Source of the DNA: JAJPKK01 sp963802745
GTDB taxonomy: Bacteria; Pseudomonadota; Alphaproteobacteria; Rhizobiales; Xanthobacteraceae
Direction of reading: 5' to 3'
Length of the DNA: 64,000 nt
Assembly (NCBI GenBank): GCA_963802745.1
Contig: CAWDKL010000005.1
Coordinates: forward strand, 62,001-126,000
Positions 45,322 through 54,817 of the stretch are shown here, piece after piece (within the stretch, counting starts at the first letter, position 1; each line of letters starts with the position of its first letter). The notes beneath the pieces were generated by a model. It was not told the origin of the DNA. It saw only the letters and a program-made list of their open reading frames with translations, and ran no database searches. The translations under genes and the position numbers were made by a program.

Positions 45322-48300
45322 TTAAACCTCCGTGAGATCTCCTTCATCCTCGCCCCTGACCGGTTCGTCTTCGCGTATGACCGGTTCGGGCTGGCCATGC
45401 CAATCCAGGAAAAAGGTTTGTAAGGGAGGCACGAACAGCAGCATGAGAACCCGACCGATTAGCATGCCGCCAACCACCACCGTCGCGAGAGGCCGCTGCA
45501 CCTCGCTGCCGATGCCGGTCGAGACCGCGGCCGGAAGCAGGCCGAAGAACCCCGACAGCGCCATCATCATGATAGGCCGCATCTGCTGGTCCACGGCCTT
45601 GGCCATGGCATCGATCTTGTTGAGACCGCCCGGCGGCATCGCATTGTAGCTCGATAGCATCATGATGCCGCTCATCACCGACACTCCGAACAGCGAAATG
45701 AAACCGATCGCCGCAGAGATGGAGAAGTTCAAGTCGGCGATGTAAAGCGCGATGATACCCCCAGCAAGCGAGAATGGAATTCCGAACAGCGCTAGAAAGC
45801 TGTCGCGCCACGAATTGAACAGGCCATAGATCAGCACCAGAATAAGCACGAGGCTGGTGGGGACGATCAGCAATAGCCGCCTTTGGGCAAGCTGCAGGCT
45901 TTCGAATTCGCCGGCCCACTCGATGCGATAGCCGACCGGAAGCTTGATGTGTTCGGCAATGCGTGCCTGCGCCTCGGCGACAGCGCTCGCGAGGTCGCGG
46001 CCTCGCACGCTGAACTTGATCGGCACAAAGCGCTGGTTGCGCTCGTGATAGATGTAGGACGATCCGGTATCGAGCGTGATGGCGGCAAGCTCGGAGAGCG
46101 GAATGTAGGCGTTGCCATTCGGCGTCTGATAGCCGACCTTGATGTTGCGAATCGCATCAAGACTGTTGCGATGTTCCGGTGCCGCGCGCACCACGACGTT
46201 GAATTGCCGATCGGCCTCCAACAGGGTAGTCGCAGTGGCGCCTCCGAGCGCGGCCTGGATGGTTGTGTTGATGTCGCCGGCATTGAGCCCGTAGCGCGAA
46301 GCCTTGGCGCGATCGACCTTGATGTTGAGATTGGGTTGTCCGAGCACCCAGAAAATCCCTAGATCCGTGATGCCCTTAACCTCATTCATTTCGTGCATCG
46401 CCTGGCGGGCGATATCTTCAAGCTGCGCCAAATCCGGACCGATGACCTTGGCGGAGTTGGCACCGCGGACGCCCGACAGACCCTCCTCGATATTGTCCTG
46501 AATGTATTGCGAGAAGTTGAATCCGACGCCGAGAAACTCCCGGCGGAACTCCGCCTGCAATGTGTCGATCAGCTTTTCCTTGTCCATGCCCTTGGGCCAT
46601 TCGGCGACCGGTTTGAGCGGCACGAAGAATTCGGCATTGAAGAAGCCGGTCGCATCGCTGCCGTTGTCCGGACGGCCGTGCTGCGAGACCACGGTTATGA
46701 TCTCCGGGTGCGTCAGCAGGATTTCGCGCAGCCGGTTGACAATCGGCATACCGGCTTCCAGCGAAATGGTCGGCGGCATGGTGGCGCGAATCCACAGATT
46801 GCCCTCCTCCAGTTCGGGCAGAAACTCGCTGCCCAGCTGCGACGCCAACACCCCGGCAAGGCCGAGCACAATCACGCCCAGTGTCGCCATGACCTTGCGG
46901 TGACTGAGCGACCAGTTCACGACCGGCCTGAACACCCAACGCAGCCCGCGCACGATGAAGGTTTCAACCTCCGCGATATGCTGGGGCAACAGCAGGGAGG
47001 CCAGACAGGGTGTCACCGTGAAAGTCGCAATCAACGCTCCGATCAGCGCAGACGCGTAGGTCTTCGCCATCGGGCCGAAAATCTGACCTTCGACGCCCTG
47101 CATGGTGAAGAGCGGAATGAACGCCGCCACGATGATGGCGGTGGAGAACAATACGGTCCTTTCGATCTGCAGTGCGCTGATCAAGATCAGGCGCATGCGG
47201 TCCGTCCATACTGGCGGACGCGGTGCCGCCATCGAGCGCGTCGGGTCGATGCCCCAGCGGCCCTCCGCAAGGCTGTGCAGGACCTGTTGCCTCTCGCCCG
47301 GCTTTGCCTGAACGTTACGATAGATGCTCTCGACCAGGATCACTGCGGCATCGACGATGACGCCGAGATCGACTGCGCCGAATGACAGTAGGTTGGCATC
47401 CTCATTGCGCAGCACCAGGATAATGAAGGTGAAGAACAGCGCGAAAGGAATGTTGATGGCGATGATGAGGCCGCCGCGCAGATCCCCCAGGAACAGCCAT
47501 TGGACGATGACGATCAGGATAAATCCGAGCACCAGATTGCGCGTAACCGTCGCGGTGGTGACGGCGATAAGCGAAGTCCGATCATAGAACGGGACGACCT
47601 TCACTCCGGGCGGCAGCGTTCCGTCGCTGTTGATCTTTTCGACTTCCGCCCTGATGCGCGGCGCCACGTCATTGGTGTGCTGGGTGCGGTTCATCACCAC
47701 GATCGCCGCCACCACGTCGTCGTCATGGTCGCGCCCGGCCTTGCCGAGGCGCGGTGCATTACCAACGTAGACGTGCGCCACCTCCTTAACGGTCACCGGG
47801 ACGCCGTTCTGCTGTGCAAGAACAATACTTTCGATGTCATCGACCCGATAGCCTTGGGTGAGATCGCTGGTGCCGCCGCTGTCGATCAGGCCGACGCCGC
47901 GGATGTCAACCGATTGCTCGCCGAGCTCAAGCGTGCGGCCGCCCACATTCGTATTGGCATTGCCGATGGCGGCGACGATCTGCGGCAGCGTGATGTTGTA
48001 GGCTTCGAGCTTCTGCAGATCGACTTCGACCTCGTACTCCTTGGTGGTGCCACCCCAGGTATTGACCTGGACCACGCCCGGAATCGACAATAGCCGCCGC
48101 TGCAGGATCCAGTCCTGGATGGTGCGCAGATTATTTAACCCGAAGTGCGGCGGGCCGACCAGCTGATACCGGTAAATCTCGCCGACGAGGCTCGAGCCGA
48201 GGATTTTCGGCATTACATTATTCGGCAAGCTAACATTCTGCTGGAGGCTGATCTCCGCTTGCGTGAGGGCGAAATAATAATCAACGCCATATGCGAAGGA

Positions 48301-48585
48301 TACCCGCACGAATGACAGTCCGTAAAACGAGGTGGAGCGAATGTTTTCAACACCGGGCGTCGCCTCTAACCCAACTTCAATCGGAATTGTGAAATAACGT
48401 TCCATTTCCTCGGCCGAAAGGCCCGGAGTCTGAGCGGTGATTTCCAGGATCACCGGCGCTGGATTCGGATAGGCCTCGATGCTCAATCGAAAGAATGCGA
48501 TCAATCCGCCGCCGATGAACAGCATCAACATAAGAAGAATGATGGGACGGCGCGTCAATCCGAATATCAGCACCCCCTTCAACAC
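45322..48585 (-). CDS. Heavy-metal-type RND efflux pump (CusA/CzcA family)
   Basis: 1087-residue inner-membrane proton antiporter. Helix 1 is PIILLMLMLFIGGGLIAFF. It has two large periplasmic loops, and helix 4 carries the proton-relay aspartate in DLGVIVDAAVILVESIYRN, which resembles the HME branch. Also visible are FLGDLRGGLIIAINIPFALF, QLGSEFLPELEEGNLWIRA (HME-typical), YGLNAGDINTTIQAA and FGVSVMSGIMMLSSYNAM. The frame is intact. Pumps of this type normally work with a membrane-fusion protein and an outer-membrane channel, but neither gene is adjacent, so partners must be encoded elsewhere. Substrate guess: divalent or monovalent metal. Confidence 0.88.
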   Translation of the reverse strand: MLKGVLIFGLTRRPIILLMLMLFIGGGLIAFFRLSIEAYPNPAPVILEITAQTPGLSAEEMERYFTIPIEVGLEATPGVENIRSTSFYGLSFVRVSFAYGVDYYFALTQAEISLQQNVSLPNNVMPKILGSSLVGEIYRYQLVGPPHFGLNNLRTIQDWILQRRLLSIPGVVQVNTWGGTTKEYEVEVDLQKLEAYNITLPQIVAAIGNANTNVGGRTLELGEQSVDIRGVGLIDSGGTSDLTQGYRVDDIESIVLAQQNGVPVTVKEVAHVYVGNAPRLGKAGRDHDDDVVAAIVVMNRTQHTNDVAPRIRAEVEKINSDGTLPPGVKVVPFYDRTSLIAVTTATVTRNLVLGFILIVIVQWLFLGDLRGGLIIAINIPFALFFTFIILVLRNEDANLLSFGAVDLGVIVDAAVILVESIYRNVQAKPGERQQVLHSLAEGRWGIDPTRSMAAPRPPVWTDRMRLILISALQIERTVLFSTAIIVAAFIPLFTMQGVEGQIFGPMAKTYASALIGALIATFTVTPCLASLLLPQHIAEVETFIVRGLRWVFRPVVNWSLSHRKVMATLGVIVLGLAGVLASQLGSEFLPELEEGNLWIRATMPPTISLEAGMPIVNRLREILLTHPEIITVVSQHGRPDNGSDATGFFNAEFFVPLKPVAEWPKGMDKEKLIDTLQAEFRREFLGVGFNFSQYIQDNIEEGLSGVRGANSAKVIGPDLAQLEDIARQAMHEMNEVKGITDLGIFWVLGQPNLNIKVDRAKASRYGLNAGDINTTIQAALGGATATTLLEADRQFNVVVRAAPEHRNSLDAIRNIKVGYQTPNGNAYIPLSELAAITLDTGSSYIYHERNQRFVPIKFSVRGRDLASAVAEAQARIAEHIKLPVGYRIEWAGEFESLQLAQRRLLLIVPTSLVLILVLIYGLFNSWRDSFLALFGIPFSLAGGIIALYIADLNFSISAAIGFISLFGVSVMSGIMMLSSYNAMPPGGLNKIDAMAKAVDQQMRPIMMMALSGFFGLLPAAVSTGIGSEVQRPLATVVVGGMLIGRVLMLLFVPPLQTFFLDWHGQPEPVIREDEPVRGEDEGDLTEV

Positions 48586-48877
48586 GTCCGCCAGCTCCGG
48601 TTCGTCATGTTTGCATCATCGGCCCTTGGTAAGACACGCCACGCAGTTTTTCGGCAGGTGCAAAAAGTGAAACTAGTCGAAATGACGCTCGAAGCATTGG
48701 TGACGAGCCTCCACCCGCCGCCAATAGGCTTCGGCCTGTTGGAGAGCGACGACCGCCACGATCACCATCGTTATGGTGACCGCCGGAGCTTAGTCTTCGT
48801 GCTTTTCGTCCTCGTCATTTTTAGACGGTAGTTTTCCAATTCCGGCTTTTTAAAAAGCGCACGGGCAAGCTGCGCGC

Positions 48878-48893
48878 ATTGATCTCGATCAAT
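48878..48893. promoter_or_regulatory. FNR/FixK-type box
   Basis: ATTGATCTCGATCAAT is a perfect dyad of the form TTGAT-N4-ATCAA, the FNR/FixK consensus used for low-oxygen control in alphaproteobacteria. It lies in the 641-base gap between the solute-binding protein and the RND pump, about 290 bases before the pump start on that strand. Nothing else in 48586-49226 is convincingly coding; a possible 31-codon hydrophobic peptide at about 48672-48767 is too short to claim. Confidence 0.6.
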
Positions 48894-49226
48894 GTCGGTT
48901 TCTGTGAAGGGTTTCGGATGACGGCCCAATGCGATGTTGCAGCGGGCCACCGGGGTCGTCGTCCGAAAGCCTCCAGGGAAGGAAACCGCGGGAAGTTTCG
49001 GCGCGGCATTGCCGCACGCTATGCGGATTTGGTCGCGCCGCGGGGGTGGGGGGCGCCGTGGTGGCGGGAGGTACACCCCGCGCGCGGTGCATTCCCGCGG
49101 TAGCGGGTTCGTTCTCTCGCCCAAGGCAGCGGTTCGGGACCGCCAATTGGTGCAGGGCAGGAAGCTCACCTTGGAAAGGTGCCGCCGAGACCGAGGCCGG
49201 CACCGGTCTAAGCGTCGTGACCTCGC

Positions 49227-49991
49227 CTATCTCGCGCCCGCCACTGGCTCCATTCCGCTCTTCTTGATCGCCTCGACGGCGCGCGGGGAGGCGAAGAACG
49301 CGATCAATCGTTTGGCGTTGTCGATCTCTCCCGAGCCGGCCACGATGGCGGCAGAGAACACCTGGGGGAACTGGATATCCGGAGCGAGGATTCCCGCGTA
49401 ATCCACGCCCTTTGCCGTCAGTATCTCGCTGATCGGCATCACCGCAATGCCGGCGTCACCGTCGGCGACCATGCCCGCCGCACCGGCTCCGCGCGGCGTT
49501 ATCTTGATGTCAATCTTGCCCGCGATGCCGAGGCGCGGGAAGAGGTCCTTCACCAGCCAGATGCCGCTCGTGCTGCTCGCCGAGACCGTCCGCGCCGCCA
49601 GCACGACCTGCTTGAACGCCTCGACGGTGCCAACGTCCGGTTTCGGCGTGCCCGCCCGCACTGCCACGCCGAGGCCGACGCGCGCGAGGTCCACTTCCGT
49701 GCCCGCCGCGATACGCTTCGCGGCGATCAGCTCCTCGAGGCCCTCCCGCGACAGAATCACCACGTCGGCTGCGACGCCACTTGCGAGCTGCGCGCCGATC
49801 GTCTGCGGCCCCGATCCCTGCGACGCGCCCGATCCCGTCGTGACCTTGATGCTGCTCGTCCGCTCGAATTCCGGCAACAATTGCTCGTAGGCACCGGAGA
49901 AGCCGCCGGACATCAGCACCTTCACCTGGGCCGTTGCGGCGACGGGCCAGGCGAGAAGCGCGGCGGATACGACGATTGCGAAAGTGTTCAT
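49227..49991 (-). CDS. Periplasmic substrate-binding protein, ModA-like
   Basis: 254 residues with signal peptide (FAIVVSAALLAWPVAATAQ). The type-2 binding-protein fold shows KVLMSGGFSGAYEQLLPEF, TGSGASQGSGPQTIG, ADVVILSREGLEELIAAKRI, DLARVGLGVAVRAG, then SSTSGIWLVKDLFPRLGI and DAGIAVMPISEI. The layout is that of molybdate/tungstate-type solute-binding proteins (SBP_bac_11), but no permease or ATPase is adjacent. It could act with a transporter elsewhere or as a sensor. The ligand is uncertain. No gene follows in the 270 bases upstream of its start before the insertion element. Confidence 0.78.
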   Translation of the reverse strand: MNTFAIVVSAALLAWPVAATAQVKVLMSGGFSGAYEQLLPEFERTSSIKVTTGSGASQGSGPQTIGAQLASGVAADVVILSREGLEELIAAKRIAAGTEVDLARVGLGVAVRAGTPKPDVGTVEAFKQVVLAARTVSASSTSGIWLVKDLFPRLGIAGKIDIKITPRGAGAAGMVADGDAGIAVMPISEILTAKGVDYAGILAPDIQFPQVFSAAIVAGSGEIDNAKRLIAFFASPRAVEAIKKSGMEPVAGAR

Positions 49992-50260
49992 GAGGAGTCC
50001 CGTGTCTCAGCGCGGCGATCGCACCCCTTCCCGATCACCGTGGCCATGCCAGACTATCGCAGATCTGTGGCGGCTTCACCACATCGTCTATGGTCCCGGC
50101 CGATGTGCAAATATCGGCTGTCTATTGCGTGCAAGGCGCAAGTTCGGAAGCGATCGGGCGCACACCAGACACACCGCTCCTCCACTCGGCTCGTCGAAAC
50201 TGACCCATCTCAGAATCGCACTATCGTGGAATCACAGCATTGAATGAGTATGGCGTTCTA

Positions 50261-51538
50261 GACCAGCGTTTCCAAAGTTCGAATCCTATCAGGCTGCGTT
50301 TTCCAGCAGGTAGGACCAATTGTGCACGACGGGCTGCCGATTAAAGTAATTCATCGCCTGCATGATACGGTCTTTGAGTTCCTGTTTGGATACGACGCGG
50401 ATGTGGCGCAGCACGGAACGGGAGAGTTTGGAAAAGAAGCCCTCGACAAGGTTGAGCCATGAGCCGTGCTTGGGGGTGAAGGTGAATTGGAAGCGGTGCG
50501 CGGGCTGAGCGGCGAGCCAGGCTCGGGTCTCCTTCGAGGTGTGCGCGGAATGATTGTCGAGGATCACCTTGATCGCCGTGTGGGCCGGATAGGCGGCGTC
50601 GGCAAGCTTGAGGAATTCGATGAATTCGCGGCTGCGATGGCGGTTTCTAACCAGGGCATGGACCTTTCCGCTGATCAGGTCGATGCCGGCCAGCAAGCTG
50701 ACGGTGCCGTGGCGCTTGTATTCGTAGTCGCGCGTGAAGCTGGCATGCTCGCGGGGTACGGGGGGCAGGTCTGGGGACGTGGTTGCGATCGCCGGGATGC
50801 CGGGTTTCTCGTCGTAGGAGATGATCGCCACCGCATCGCTTGGCTCGCTTTTCGCTGCGGCTGCTGCGGTCTTGATGCTTTGCACCTCCCGATAGACGTC
50901 CAGCACGCCGGCCATCTTGGCGTCAAAATCGGGGTCGCGGCATTCCACGTAGTAGCGCACTTTGTGCGGCTTCACCTCGTCCCGGCCGAGGATCTTGCAC
51001 ACCGTGCCCTGCGCCAGCTTGGCAAAGCAGGCGTGGCCCTCCGCCGGTCCGTGCTCGCGCGCATGACCCGCCAGAAGCCGCGTTGTCCACAGCTCGTGGG
51101 GATAGCCAAGCTCCTTGGCCTTCCGGCACGCCAACGATGCCAGCCAGGCCTTGGCCTCAAGCGTAATGGTCGGTGTCCGCCCGGGACGCGGGCGGTCGTC
51201 CAGCGCCGCCATCGGGCCTTCGGCCACGGCGCGCTCGACACAGCGCTGCACCGTCTGATGATGCAGTCGCAGCGCTCGGCCCACCGCGAAAAACGAAGAC
51301 TCTTCCCGATAGGCCAGCAATATCCGCGCCCGCTCGACCCGGCCCGCCGGCTCAGTTCGCGATTGCGCAATCGCCTCCAACCGCAACCTATCCTCAACCT
51401 CAAGCCACAATTCAATCGCCCGCCGCCACGCCGCCATGACCTTCCAAGAGCTCCATAAGGGACACACCCGACCTATATAGAGTCCGGAAATTCAAGAGGA
51501 ATCCCTCCGTTATGACAACTTTCATGGAATTGATGGTC
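50261..51538 (-). mobile_element. IS630-family insertion sequence
   Basis: 1278 bases flanked by TA on both sides (50259-50260 and 51539-51540), as expected for this family, which duplicates a TA target. The ends GACCAGCGTTTCCAAAG and, read inward from the right, GACCATCAATTCCATGAAAG form imperfect terminal inverted repeats. It carries one intact transposase gene. The right TA is also the left TA of the MITE-like repeat at 51539-51703. Confidence 0.82.
50289..51437 (-). CDS. IS630-family transposase (DDE)
   Basis: 382 residues from ATG 51437; GTG 51467 is an alternative. The N-terminal helix-turn-helix region (FAVGRALRLHHQTVQRCVERA) is followed by a linker and the DDE catalytic core: first Asp in IISYDEKPG, second Asp in VILDNHSAHTSKETRAWL, and the acidic third position in GSWLNLVEGFFSKL. 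LLAGIDLISGKVHALV is also family-typical. The frame is uninterrupted, so the element may still be active. Confidence 0.9.
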   Translation of the reverse strand: MAAWRRAIELWLEVEDRLRLEAIAQSRTEPAGRVERARILLAYREESSFFAVGRALRLHHQTVQRCVERAVAEGPMAALDDRPRPGRTPTITLEAKAWLASLACRKAKELGYPHELWTTRLLAGHAREHGPAEGHACFAKLAQGTVCKILGRDEVKPHKVRYYVECRDPDFDAKMAGVLDVYREVQSIKTAAAAAKSEPSDAVAIISYDEKPGIPAIATTSPDLPPVPREHASFTRDYEYKRHGTVSLLAGIDLISGKVHALVRNRHRSREFIEFLKLADAAYPAHTAIKVILDNHSAHTSKETRAWLAAQPAHRFQFTFTPKHGSWLNLVEGFFSKLSRSVLRHIRVVSKQELKDRIMQAMNYFNRQPVVHNWSYLLENAA

Positions 51539-51703
51539 TAGACCGGATTTCGATCGGGTCAACTCACCCTCTCGGCGTCATGCCCGCGCTCGTCGCGGGC
51601 ATCCACGTGTTGCTTGCGACGGCTTTGCAAGGAAGGCGTGGATGGCCGGGACTTCGCCCGGCCATGACTCCCAGGTGTTCGGACGTGACCGGAATCCAAT
51701 CTA
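51539..51703 (+). repeat. MITE-like element abutting the IS630 copy
   Basis: 165 bases from TA 51539-51540 to TA 51702-51703. Left end TAGACCGGATTTCGATC; right end read inward TAGATTGGATTCCGGTC. The core CTCGGCGTCATGCCCGCG and the GGCCGGGAC/GCCCGGCC hairpin match the copy at 26382. The IS630 element sits exactly against it, sharing the TA. Confidence 0.75.
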
Positions 51704-51724
51704 ACACAGCTCGGGGGCTCCAGG

Positions 51725-52597
51725 TCACTTCGCGCGTTGCGGGAAATACTTTAAATCCGGAGGATTCTGTCCCCTTCGGGTGGGCATCAAGAGACCGTCA
51801 GCGCTCAACATGTAGGTCTCTTTATCGAGATGTACATGTGCGTTGTTCTCGCCGCAAATTGATTCGGGCCAAACCGGACGCGGGTTTTGGTTCCGTATGT
51901 ATCTTTTGTCTACCGTCCACGGATGAGTCAGAGCATGATCAATCACGGTGACTTCGTCATGCAGTATGTTCGGATTCGCCACCGCATCCAGATAAATTCT
52001 TTCCAGAATGATGGATTGATTGTCATGATGCAGTGGAAGGCCGCTAGCCTCGTAAGCCCTGGGTCCTTTAAATCCTCGTGTCTCGATCTGCAGCACGTCG
52101 TAGCGGCCATCCCCATCCTCGTCAATCCATTTTCCGATCGAGTAGCCTAGAAAGGTCGGCTCTATCTCGTCGGGCCAGCCGCGGCCATCCGTAAAAATCC
52201 GGCGCGTGTGATCAATGTTGTTGATCAAAATGTAAGTGACATCCGATGTTGCGACAAATTCGAGCGGCTGGTACGCCATCATCACAGCTGGCATCCCCTG
52301 CGGGTAGCACAACATGCTCGGGAAGTTGCCAACGCCACCGGCACTTTGATCCATGATACTCTTTCGAAAAACCGCTTGATATTCGTCCGTCAATGGAGCC
52401 TGTTGATCGATGCCGAAGGCTTTAGTCGGGTCCCATCCTAGATTCAAAGGAATGGTAACACCCAACACGCGAAAGCCCGCCCACTGGCCTTTCCAGTTCG
52501 GAAACTGCGGTTCATCCGATCGCGCTTGCCCAATCGGCAGCGCCACAACGGCGGCCACTATAATGGCGCAAATCATTCTTCGATACATAGCAGCCAT
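51725..52597 (-). CDS. Secreted hypothetical protein
   Basis: 290 residues with a signal peptide (MICAIIVAAVVALPIGQARS). I do not recognise a named family. The mature protein has FPNWKGQWAGFRV, LTDEYQAVFRKS, PSMLCYPQGMPAVMMAYQPLEF, GRGWPDEIEPTFLGYSIGKW, IDEDGDGRYDVLQIETRGFKGPR, LHHDNQSIILERIYLD, and near the end two Cys/His-containing stretches (WPESICGENN, AHVHLDKETY). The DEDGDGRYD run could bind calcium. Similar gene layouts are often seen near aromatic or steroid catabolism, but nothing here supports a role. It is intact and next to an insertion sequence. Confidence 0.65.
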   Translation of the reverse strand: MAAMYRRMICAIIVAAVVALPIGQARSDEPQFPNWKGQWAGFRVLGVTIPLNLGWDPTKAFGIDQQAPLTDEYQAVFRKSIMDQSAGGVGNFPSMLCYPQGMPAVMMAYQPLEFVATSDVTYILINNIDHTRRIFTDGRGWPDEIEPTFLGYSIGKWIDEDGDGRYDVLQIETRGFKGPRAYEASGLPLHHDNQSIILERIYLDAVANPNILHDEVTVIDHALTHPWTVDKRYIRNQNPRPVWPESICGENNAHVHLDKETYMLSADGLLMPTRRGQNPPDLKYFPQRAK

Positions 52598-52979
52598 GTC
52601 CGCTTATGACCGTGGGAAACTGCGCCGCCGGCGATCCGCGGTACCTATACCCGGAGCGGATCGCCATTTTCAGTGAGCGGCGAATTGGGTACGCTGCTTT
52701 CGGCGGCACCGCGCATGGAACGATCTGACATCTGCAACATGGCTGTTCCGCTCAAAACGCATAGGCATGAAAACACCCATCGCCACGGCCGTCAAGGGGT
52801 CATCGCAAGACGAGAAACCGAACGCTATTCAAAGTGCTGCAGCATTGCCCGCAGCGCGATCAGCGCGACGGCTTCTGGCCCGTGGCCGCCCCGCGAAATG
52901 GTGGCCGATCATCAAGGCCGGCAACATCAAAGCCGAGGTGGAGCGCTGAGTTTTTTTGTTGGCGCGTGAGGTGGGAGGC

Positions 52980-53040
52980 GGAGCGCGGGCGTCTCGCCCG
53001 CCATTTTGTGCGGAGGAAGCGGGCGGGACGCCCGCGCTCC
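52980..53040 (-). terminator. Large GC hairpin downstream of ggt
   Basis: GGAGCGCGGGCGTC and the following bases (52980-53002) pair with GGGCGGGACGCCCGCGCTCC (53021-53040) with one mismatch over 20 bases. It starts 27 bases after the ggt stop, so it may block transcription, although no T tract follows on that strand. The 380 bases to its left (52598-52979) contain only short unconvincing frames. Confidence 0.5.
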
Positions 53041-53066
53041 GGACGGCGTCCCGTCGCGAGGCCGCC

Positions 53067-54662
53067 TCACACCCCCGCGGCCCCGCCGTCGGCGCGCGGG
53101 TCATGGCCGCCTTCCAGCGTGCCGTCAGGATGCAGAATCACGGCGCCCGCGTGGCCCATGAGGTCGGAGTAGCGCTCAGAGAGCACGTCGATGTCGTGGC
53201 CGGCCGAGAGCAGGCGGTCGATCAGGTTGCCGGGAAAGCCGTCCTCCAGGCGCAGCTTGGTGACGTTTGAGCCCCAGGTGCGGCCGAGCAGCCAGCGCGA
53301 TCGGTCGAGCGCTTCGGCAAGGGGCTGGCGGTAGAGCACGTGGCGGGCGAACAGCGCGGCCTGCGTCTGCGGCTGGCCGTCGCCCCCCATGGTGCCGTAG
53401 GCGATGACGCGGCCGTCGCGCAGCACCGCGAGCGCAGGATTGAGGGTGTGGAAAGGCATTAGGCCCGGCGCCAGGGCGTTGAGCGACTTGCGATCGAGCG
53501 AAAAACTGGCGCCGCGGTTCTGCATCAGCACGCCGGTCGCCGGCAGCACGCACCCCGAACCGAACTCCCAGTAGATCGACTGGATGCAGGAGACCGCAAG
53601 GCCATTGGCGTCGGCCGCCCCCATCCAGACGGTATCGCCCTTGCTTCCCGATGGCGGCCATGGGGCCGCCTTGCGGCGGTCGATCAGCGCCGCCTCGCCG
53701 TCGAGGAATTTGGCATCGAGGAAGCGCTCCGGCAGGGCCGGCAACCGGTCCGGGTCGGTGACGGCGCGGTCGCGCACCCGGAATGCGCGCTTGGTGGCCT
53801 CGACCAGGGCGTGGACGAAGTCGAAGCCTTCGGCCTCGGTCACGCGCAGGCGGGCGAACAGTCCGAGAATGATGAGCGATGCCAGTCCCTGCGTGGGCGG
53901 CGGCGCGTTGTAGAGCGTGCCGGCATCGATCGTCAGGCTCAGCGGTTCCGCCAGCGTAGCGGCGGTGCGCTCCAGATCGGCGCGGGTCAGCGGGCTGCCG
54001 ATGCGGGCGAGATCGGCCGCGATCTCGGCGCCCACATCGCCGCGATAGAAATCCGTGAGGCCCGCGCGGGCGAGATGATCGAGCGTCGCGGCCAGCGCCG
54101 GCTGCCGGCACACTGCGCCGGCCTCGGGCGGCTTGCCGTCGCGCAGGAACACGGCGGCGAAACCCGGCAGGTCCTTGAGTTCACCGAGTTTTTCGGCGGT
54201 GAGCCGGGCCTGGCTGCGGGTCACCGCCGTGCCGTCGCCGGCATGCCGGATCGCGGCTTCCAGCAAGGTCCGCAGCGGCAGGCGCCCGCCGAGGGCTTTT
54301 GCGAGTTCCAGCGCCAGCATCCACCCTGCCACCGCCCCCGGCGCCGTCAGCGCCGCCAAGGGACCGCGCCCCGGAATTTCATCGTGGCCGTGGTCGCGAT
54401 AGAAATCGATGCTGGCCTTGGCGCCGGCGCGGCCGGCCGCCATCAGGGCGCGGACGCGGCCGTTGCGCTCGCGGATGAGCCAAAAACCATCGCCGCCGAT
54501 ATGGTTCATGTGCGGATAGACGGCCGCGATTGCCGCCGCCATCGCCACCATGGCTTCGATCGCGTTGCCCCCCTCGGCAAGAATCGCGCGCCCGGCCTCC
54601 GCGGCGGCATCGATGCGGAGCGGCCACGACGCCGCGGCGGTGTCCGGAGGTGTAAAGGTCAT
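53067..54662 (-). CDS. ggt: Gamma-glutamyltransferase family protein
   Basis: 531-residue N-terminal-nucleophile hydrolase that would transfer or hydrolyse gamma-glutamyl groups. The first part has RAILAEGGNAIEAMVAMAAA and PHMNHIGGDGFWLI. The autocleavage/catalytic threonine is in KGDTVWMGAADANG at about residue 349, followed by SIYWEFGSGCVLPATGVLMQNRG-like features (FGSGCVLPATG; MQNRGASFSLD), YGTMGGDGQPQTQ and SNVTKLRLEDGFP. No signal peptide is visible, so it is predicted cytosolic, unlike classical periplasmic Ggt. Acylase-type substrates are the alternative. The frame is intact. Confidence 0.88.
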   Translation of the reverse strand: MTFTPPDTAAASWPLRIDAAAEAGRAILAEGGNAIEAMVAMAAAIAAVYPHMNHIGGDGFWLIRERNGRVRALMAAGRAGAKASIDFYRDHGHDEIPGRGPLAALTAPGAVAGWMLALELAKALGGRLPLRTLLEAAIRHAGDGTAVTRSQARLTAEKLGELKDLPGFAAVFLRDGKPPEAGAVCRQPALAATLDHLARAGLTDFYRGDVGAEIAADLARIGSPLTRADLERTAATLAEPLSLTIDAGTLYNAPPPTQGLASLIILGLFARLRVTEAEGFDFVHALVEATKRAFRVRDRAVTDPDRLPALPERFLDAKFLDGEAALIDRRKAAPWPPSGSKGDTVWMGAADANGLAVSCIQSIYWEFGSGCVLPATGVLMQNRGASFSLDRKSLNALAPGLMPFHTLNPALAVLRDGRVIAYGTMGGDGQPQTQAALFARHVLYRQPLAEALDRSRWLLGRTWGSNVTKLRLEDGFPGNLIDRLLSAGHDIDVLSERYSDLMGHAGAVILHPDGTLEGGHDPRADGGAAGV

Positions 54663-54817
54663 GCATGATCAGATGGAATCTCGGGTTAGCGGTGCTGATT
54701 TAATGCTCGTCCCCGCGCTTCAAGCCATCGCGAGTTCGCGCAACGGAAGGATTGAGCACTGAATGGGTGCTTTTGGTATCTCTCCAGGCGCCCCGTCCTT
54801 GGCGTCAGACCCTGGCG

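Noticed and set aside
48672..48767. 31-codon hydrophobic peptide upstream of the RND pump
   Set aside because: It is too short and lacks a clear start signal; it could be chance.
50270..50285. tRNA-like T-arm (GTTCGAATCC)
   Set aside because: The flanking bases do not form a T stem or acceptor stem, and the segment lies at the left end of the IS630 element.
52767..52949. Plus-strand 60-codon frame as a small gene
   Set aside because: It has composition-driven Ala/Arg content, no recognisable family and no convincing ribosome-binding site; the stretch may be remnant DNA.
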